DNA of 64,000 nucleotides, taken from Leptobrachium leishanense (lineage: Eukaryota; Chordata; Amphibia; Anura; Megophryidae). The notes beneath the pieces were generated by a model. That model made no database searches. It saw only the letters and a program-made list of their open reading frames with translations, and had not been told where the DNA came from. Below are positions 57,739-64,000 of the stretch, one piece after another (the first letter of the stretch is position 1; each line of letters opens with the position of its first letter). The translations under genes were made by a program, and so were the position numbers. Where the stretch lies: contig CM019064.1 in assembly GCA_009667805.1 (NCBI GenBank), forward strand, positions 382,616,549-382,680,548, in the 5' to 3' direction.

Positions 57739-58215
57739 AGTGTATATCCATGTGAGCTGGGGCAAAATATATCCATGTGAGTTGGGGGCAATATATACCC
57801 ATGTGTGAGCTGGGGGCAATATATTACATGTGAGCTGGGAGGGGGTACCCTGGGCCCCTGGTATGGAAAGTGTTTGCAGAGCTGCACAGATGGGGTGTCA
57901 CGTGTGTCCTGCCAGCATGGAAAGGGTGCACTGGGCAGCCCACACCTGGGTTACCCTACACTGCATAGCTTCAAGGGGTATGTGCTGGGAGGGGGGTACC
58001 CTGGGCCCCTGGTATGGAAAGGGTTCAAAGGGCTCAAGAGCCACATGAGGACAGTCCCGGTGGAAAAAAAAGCCAAACATCTGTATTAATAATTATAAAG
58101 TGACCTGTATATAATACATATTATATAGGGGCACAGCATCGGCATTAATTATAAAGTGACTTCTAATACATATTATATAGGGGCACAGCATCTGCATTAA
58201 TTAAAAAGTGACCTG
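57739..58215. repeat. Minisatellite right part and short duplications
   Basis: About 57739-57840 continues the GTGAGCTGGGGGCAATATAT units. GGTACCCTGGGCCCCTGGTA repeats at 57844 and 57996. A unit of about 60 bp (AATTATAAAGTGACCTG, TATATAGGGGCACAGCATC) repeats about 2.5 times at 58090-58215. Confidence 0.75.
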
Positions 58216-58555
58216 TTCCGTTTTTTTTTGTTTTTTTCGTTTTAGATGATTTTGTTCCTTTTTTTTTCATATCAGGTCATTTTGATTACTTTTTTTTCGT
58301 TTCAGTTCATTTCGTTATGAAAATGATTTTGTTTTTGATCGTTTTCTTCCGTTTTTTCAGCAGTTCTTATCATTTGCGTTCCGTTTTAATTCGTTTAGGT
58401 CTCCTAATGAAATGATTTCATTCATGTTGAAACTTTGATTCGGGAGTTCGTAATTTCGGGCGGCCGATATTTCATTCGGAAATGCTCCCAAAAGAACGAA
58501 ATTGGTAAATTTCGTACGAAATTCAATTCGGAATTAAATGAATTACACATCCCTA
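58216..58555. mobile_element. hAT-like terminal fragment, TTTCGTT-rich
   Basis: Rich in TTCGTTT strings, ending AATTACACATCCCTA. The reverse terminus TAGGGATGTGTAATTC resembles, but differs from, the TAGGGATGAGC terminus. Confidence 0.5.
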
Positions 58556-58699
58556 GTAGAAATGTCACATACTCAAACCTTCAATGTTGTCATTGTCAGT
58601 TAGTGGAACTGTGACTGAATCTATTGTTGTACTCGTCTGTATCCTACGGGTTTTTTGTTGCTATAATAATTTTGTGTTTTAAGTCTTAAATTGCTTATC

Positions 58700-59285
58700 A
58701 TACAGTAACCCCTCTGTGGTATTGTGGAAGAGTGCAGGGGTGGACCATGCGGTCCTATATTAAAGAGATATGAATCTGGTAAAGACGTCAGTGCAGCCAA
58801 ATATTGTGCCTTTGGTGCCAGGCCAGCAAGTGCCATCATACAGTAACCCCTCTGTGGTATTGTGGAAGAGTGCAGGGGTGGACCATGCGTCCTATATTAA
58901 AAAGATATGAATCTGGTAAAGGCGTCAGTGCACCCAAATATTGTGCCTTTCATGGCAGCAAGTGCCTTCACACCGTAACCCTTTTATGGTATTGTGGAAG
59001 ATTGCAGGGTTGGACCCTGCGGTTCAAAAAATTTAAATGATATTAAATGTGGCACAGGCGTCAGTGCAGCCAAATATTGTGCCTTTCATGGCAGCAAGTG
59101 ACTTCACACCGTAACCCTTTTATGGTATTGTGGAAGATTGCAGGGTTGGACCCTGCAGTTCAAAAAATTTAAATGATATTAAATGTGGCACAGGCGTCAG
59201 TGCAGCCAAATATTGTGCCTTTCATGGCAGCAAGTGCCTTCACACCGTAACCCTTTTGTGGTATTGTGGAAGAGTTCAGTGCTGG
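58700..59285. repeat. Tandem array of about 135-bp units beside the hAT transposase
   Basis: Phase marks CAGTAACCCCTCTGTGGTATT (and variants) recur at about 58703, 58840, 58973, 59110 and 59246. Each unit contains GTCAGTGCAGCCAAATATTG and CATGGCAGCAAGTG. The last unit lies 40 bp from the transposase stop codon. Confidence 0.85.
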
Positions 59286-59316
59286 AGGTTTTGTGAATGC
59301 AGAAGACATCCCCGAT

Positions 59317-62263
59317 CTATTCCGTTACGTCAGCATCAGGGGATTGATAGCTGCTAATCCAGGACTGATTAATTTTTATAAATGTCAGCCGGTCTACAGA
59401 GTCGGTGGACAGACGCACTCTTTTGTCTGTGACAAAACCTCCAGCGGCACTGAACGTCCTTTCAGAAAGCACGCTAGATGAAGGGCAACCTGGTAGCTGC
59501 ATAGCATATTGGCTAAATTCTGGCCAGTGATCCAATCGCAACACCCAGTAAGCCAGTGGATCATCTGCTGGAAAGGTATCCAGGTCTGCCCTTGCCCTTA
59601 GGTAGTCCTGCACCATATGGTGAAGACGCTGACAATGGGTGCCTACATTTGACGTCCCTGGGCGTCGTGGACTAATAAAATTTAAAAAGGCATCAGTCAA
59701 GCGACCCCGGCCTTCACCACTATTCCTCTGATCATCCGCAGCCTCAGAAGCGTCATCACTTGATAACCTACCAGTGCCTGGAAAGGTGTTACACAAGTGT
59801 TGCTTTAGAGCGTCCTCAAGTTTTCTCATCCTGTGCTCCCACTGTGCGGGCAGGATGAGCTCTGCAACTTTATCCTTGTATCGTGGATCAAGAAGGGTTG
59901 CCAACCAGTAATCATCCCTCTCCTTGATTGCTCGAATCCTGGGGTTCTTTAGCAGGCTTCGCAGGATAAGGGAGCCCATGCAGCGTAGGTTGGAGGTGGC
60001 ATTAGCTTCCGAGTCCTCCTGGTCAATGAGGAGTATGACCCCATCGTGCACTTCCTCCTCCCAGCCACATACTAGTCCTTTTGTTTCTGGGCACACAAAA
60101 TCCTCCCTTGAGGAATCCCCACCTTCAATGCCCCCACTACTTAAATATTCCTCCTCATCCTCCTCCTGTCTGATCTGAGGGGGACCCGCTGGAATGCTGT
60201 CTGCAGAAAGACTGGGGCCTTCAGAGTTAGGGAAGACCTCCTCTTCCTCCCGCTGCTCTGCCTCTAGAGCCACATCTATAATTCCCCGCAGAGTGTGCTC
60301 CAGCAGGAATACTAAAGGAATTGTGTCACTGATGCATGCACTGTCCTTTCTCACCATCCTCGTTGCCTCCTCAAATGGTGACAGTACAGTGCATGCATCC
60401 TTGATCATCAGCCACTGCGGGGGGGGAACAAGTTGACCTGAACCTGTCCTTGTGCCATACTCACACAGGTACTTGTTGATGGCCCTCTGCTGCTTGTGCA
60501 GACGCTGCAGTATTGCTAATGTCGAGTTCCACCTGGTGGGCATGTCACAGATCAGACGGTTTGTGGGAAGGTGGAATTCTCTTTGAATTTCTGCCAGGCG
60601 AACACTTGCTGGGAATGACCGTCTGAAGTGGCTGCAGACTTTTATGACCTGGCTGAGAAGCTCTGCCAGCCCTGGGTACCTGTTTAGGAAATGCTGTACC
60701 ACCAGATTTAGGACGTGTGCTAGGCATGGTACATGTGTCAACTTACCCAGGCGTAGGACTGAGAGAAGGTTGCTGCCATTTATCACAGACGACCATTCCC
60801 AGCTGAAGCTGGCATGGTGTTAACCATCTCTGCACCTGCCCCTGCAGAGCTGACAGAATTTCTGGCCCGGTGTGGCTCCTGTCCCCTAAACAAACCAGCT
60901 CAAGCACAGTATGGCATCTTTTTGCTTGAGCCATTGAGTAGTCCCTGTCAGGCGTTGGTTTAACTGCCACTTTGCCAGATACACAGAAGGAGGAGGAGGA
61001 AGAGGGAGAGGTGGTGGTGGAGCAGAATTACCTCATACAAGCAGCTTTCTGGAGGCGTGGTGGATGAACAAGCTCCAGCACAGAGCCCCGTCTTGGATCC
61101 CTCCCAGCTGCAATCAGAGTTACCCAGTGTGCTGTGAAGGAAATGTAACGGCCCTGTCCATGCTTGCTGGACCACGTGTCTAAAGCCAAATGCACCTTGC
61201 TGCTGACTGCCTTTCCCAATGACTCGATAACATTGTCTTCCACATGCTGGTATAGCGCTGGAATGGCCTTCCGTGAAAAGTAATGGCGTTTTGGAACATG
61301 CCACTGTGATACAGCACATTCAGCAAATTCACGGAAGGGAGCAGAGTCCACCAGCTGGAAAGGCAGCAGCTGCAATGCGAGTAATTATGCTAAGCTGGCA
61401 TTTAGACGCTCTGCTTGGGGATGGTTGGGACTATATTTTTTCTTACGCTGCAGCAGCTGGGGCAACGTAATCTGACTGCGTAAATTTTCAGCTGATGGGA
61501 TGCTGTCACATTGTGAGGAAGGACCTGGTACATCCATTACTGTAGTATCATCCCTGTCAGTGGAGGTTGTAGGCAATGACATGGCAGGACATACAGTGGG
61601 GGTAGAGACAGATGAGGAGGAGGAGAAGGACCTACACAAAGTTTTGTGCCAACGGGATGGGTGGCAGGTGGTCATATGTCGCCTCAAGCACATGGTACCC
61701 AAGCGTCCGGTGTCTTTCCCACACTTGAGCCTCATCTGACATAGATTACAAATAGCAACGGTGCGCTCTGCTGCACATTTCTTAAAGAACTCCCAGACAG
61801 CAGAATTCTTGGATGTGTGCCTTGAGACAACAGTGCTCTGCACCTGAGCAGCTCTGACATCTGATGCCTTGGACTGGCTAGTGCTACGGTTGGTCATAGA
61901 GGAGGTTGTGCCTCGTGTTTGTTGTGCCTCCTCCTCACTTGACTCCTCTGTTCGATCAGGCACCTAGGTGGAGTCAGTGACCTCATCATCATTGTCTTCA
62001 CCCCCTATCTCATCGTCACTGGAGCCAACTTGGCAGTATGCTGCAGCTGCTGGGACAACATGAGTGCCAGTTATTTGTGTGTCATCACTGGCACCCCCTT
62101 CCTCTAGGTTGGTTATACTCCCTTCCTCATCCTCAGAGATTGAATCAGAGCACTGTACTTGCTGCGCATCCTCAAGCAGCATGTCACTGTCATTGTAGTC
62201 CAACAATTCAGCTGACTCCTCCGTGTGTGTTAGTGAGGCTACGGCAGGAGTAGCTGTGGACAT
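59317..62263 (-). pseudogene. hAT transposase with BED finger, broken
   Basis: On the minus strand the frame begins at about 62263 with an acidic, Ser/Thr-rich leader, then a BED-type zinc finger (CNLCQMRLKCG...LRRHMTTCHP, about 61740-61640). The RNase H-like core follows: HLALDTWSSKHGQGRYISF near 61190, VVCD near 60790, then NLLSVLRLGKLTHVPCLAHV and LNLVVQHFL. The C-terminal dimerisation block SERTFSAAGGFVTDKRVRLS lies near 59430. In-frame stops at about 61964, 61385 and 61026 and a frameshift near 60783 break it; the last 489 codons (60786-59317) are open. The layout fits hAT elements related to ZBED genes. It belongs to the element whose right end is at 63397. Confidence 0.92.
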
Positions 62264-62354
62264 GGAGACTGCATTAGATGTTTTGGCAGCTGAGCTGGAC
62301 TGTAAAGCACTACAAACCTGGCTGACAGAGGACTCGGAGGATGAGGATGGCCTG

Positions 62355-63010
62355 GTTAGCCAATATTTTGTAGAAATTCACTGACCCCCCAAAATAGTTG
62401 CTGGTGGCAGTGACAAGACACAGATTACCTCAATTCCCAAATATTTTGTTGAAATTACTGAACACCCAAAATAGTTGCTGGTGGCAGTGACAAGACACAG
62501 ATTACCTCAATTCCCAAATATTTTGTAGAAATTACTGACCCCCCCCCCAAAATAGTTGCTGGTGGCAGTGACAAGACACAGATTACCTCAATTCCCAAAT
62601 ATTTTGTTGAAATTACTGAACACCCAAAATAGTTGCTGGTGGCAGTGACAAGACACAGATTACCTCAATTCCCAAATATTTTGTAGAAATTACTGACCCC
62701 CCCCCCCCCAAAATAGTTGCTGGTGGCAGTGACAAGACACAGATTACCTCAATTCCCAAATATTTTGTAGTAATTACTGACCCCCCAAAATAGTTGCTGG
62801 AGGCAGTGACAAGACACCGATTACCTCAATTCGCAAATATTTTGTAGAAATTACTGACCCCCAAAATACTGGGTGGCAGTGACAAGACACAGATTATCTC
62901 AATTCCCAAATATTTTGTAGAAATTACTGACCCCCAAAATACTGGGTGTTAGTGAGAACACACAGATTAGAACAATTCACAAATATTTTGTAGAAATTAG
63001 ACCCCCCCAG
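62355..63010. repeat. Tandem array of about 80-bp units upstream of the hAT transposase
   Basis: About eight or nine units with AAATATTTTGTAGAAATTAC, CCCAAAATAGTTGCTGG and GTGACAAGACACAGATTAC. C-run length varies among units. The units lie between the transposase start and the element end, and later ones are shorter. Confidence 0.9.
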
Positions 63011-63289
63011 TAGCTGGTGGCAGACTGGCAGTGAGAACACACACTAACACAAGAACAATCTCCTCTCAAATCTCCTCTCAAACGCGTGCTGAAGCGCTGT
63101 GTGAAGCCTTATATAGTGTGCGGCGGGACTTAGCTCTGTAAGCCCATAATTGGGCAAAATTTGCCCAATCAGGACTCTGAGCCGTGATTGGCATAGTCTT
63201 GAACCTGTCTTTCACCTGACCTTTGGTCAGGTGCAAGGCTGTAACCAATTACAAGCTTCAGGCCAGTGGAAAAGTGCATTGTGGTCCAT

Positions 63290-63397
63290 TGTGGGCGAAC
63301 ATGTGGCGAACATGCGGAAATGTTCGTAGTTCGCGAACATGCGAACAGGCGATGTTCGAATCGAACTCCGAGCCGATCGAACCGAACAGCTCATCCC
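63290..63397 (-). repeat. hAT terminal repeat, TTCGAA-rich
   Basis: In reverse it begins TAGGGATGAGCTGTTCGGTT, matching the ends at 4397 and 40513. It is the outer end of the element carrying the 59.3-62.3 kb transposase. Confidence 0.8.
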
Positions 63398-63684
63398 TAC
63401 TCTTCAACCAAGCTGATCTGCAGTAGCTTTCCTTCTCACAACCCTCAGCCAGAACTTAAGGGAGTGCTGTAATATTTCTATGTATCGCTTCCCAAACACC
63501 AGACACCGCTTAAAGCATATTCATTCCCCTGCATTAACGGAAGTGGAGTACATTATGTAGGAAACAGAGAGGGGGAGGTAACATGACACAATCAACAGAC
63601 TACGTTGTCTACATGGGGGGGGTGAATTCCTTCAGGAGACGCAGAAACCTAATTAGTACACACTAAATGAGATTGGCAAACACA

Positions 63685-63863
63685 GGGTTATTCAGAGAGC
63701 GTGAAACGCAGGAGAATGACTGGAGAATGAAAAGTTCTAGGTCAAAATAGACGATTTGGAAAGTGAGATGAAAGGGAGAATTTTTTTTCTGGTTTGGCTA
63801 TTTTGACCTAGAATTTTTCATTCTCCAGTCATTCTCCTGCTTTTCACACTCTCTGAATAACCC
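63685..63863. mobile_element. Foldback MITE, 179 bp
   Basis: Arms of about 67 bp pair almost perfectly: GGGTTATTCAGAGAGCGTG at the left and, in reverse, GGGTTATTCAGAGAGTGTG at the right, around a loop of about 45 bp. The same GGGTTATTC end is found at 10573, 11069 and, decayed, 6175. Confidence 0.85.
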
Positions 63864-64000
63864 TGACAGTATCTGATCAATCTAAGGACAAACAGATAGA
63901 GATTCAAAGTAGACTTATTGTTCTTTCTAACACAAACTAACTCCTAAAATACAGTTTCAAGATTGAAATACATTTAACTCATTAACCCTTAGATGCCCAC

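Overview
This window looks like repeat-dense intergenic DNA from a vertebrate, most likely a frog or other amphibian. The reasons are a piggyBac transposase end that resembles the frog Uribo-type elements, a Tc1 element of the fish/amphibian type, L2 and CR1-group LINEs, hAT elements, Ty3/Gypsy LTRs and a class I (gamma/epsilon-like) endogenous retrovirus. I found no ordinary host gene, no rRNA or tRNA gene and no CRISPR array. Most open reading frames belong to mobile elements, and most are broken.
Layout. 1-1.0 kb: minus-strand CR1-type LINE with a 331-bp insertion. 1.0-2.1 kb: end of a piggyBac element. 2.3-3.9 kb: a TTAA-bounded non-autonomous element full of hairpins and a minisatellite. 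3.9-14.4 kb: fragments of hAT and Harbinger-like MITEs, a solo LTR (8.2-8.7 kb) and an odd 589-bp retroposon with 168-bp terminal direct repeats (11.6-12.2 kb). 14.43-25.26 kb: a complete provirus with 676-bp LTRs and a 4-bp target duplication. 28.65-36.4 kb: a nest made of an old L2 copy, split by a LINE, which is split by a solo LTR and by a very young non-autonomous Gypsy-type element with 866-bp LTRs that look identical. 40.1-44.8 kb: an L2 copy split by a 3.1-kb hAT element (itself holding a TTAA element) and by a 718-bp unclassified insertion. 46.9-51.5 kb: a nearly intact full-length L2 with tandem 507-bp promoter-like monomers. 54.7-57.7 kb: a tRNA-type SINE, a Tc1 transposon and a LINE tail. 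58.7-63.4 kb: a hAT element with a BED-finger transposase flanked by tandem arrays.
Main discovery. The provirus at 14.4-25.3 kb carries a foreign segment of about 620 bp between the RNase H and integrase parts of pol (about 20885-21505). Its translation matches the conserved N-terminal domain of the cellular opioid growth factor receptor family (OGFR/OGFRL1). It has no visible introns and lies in the same reading frame as the RNase H and integrase on either side. This looks like capture of a host mRNA into a retroviral pol gene. I know of no described case.
Second discovery. The young LTR element at 32.0-35.8 kb seems to prime reverse transcription from its own RNA, as Tf1/sushi chromoviruses do. 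An 11-nt site beside the 5' LTR is complementary to an 11-nt stretch in the LTR, and that stretch begins exactly 30 nt downstream of a TATA box. Other points of note are the dense hairpin arrays in the TTAA elements, the open env gene, and a matching autonomous/non-autonomous hAT set within one window.
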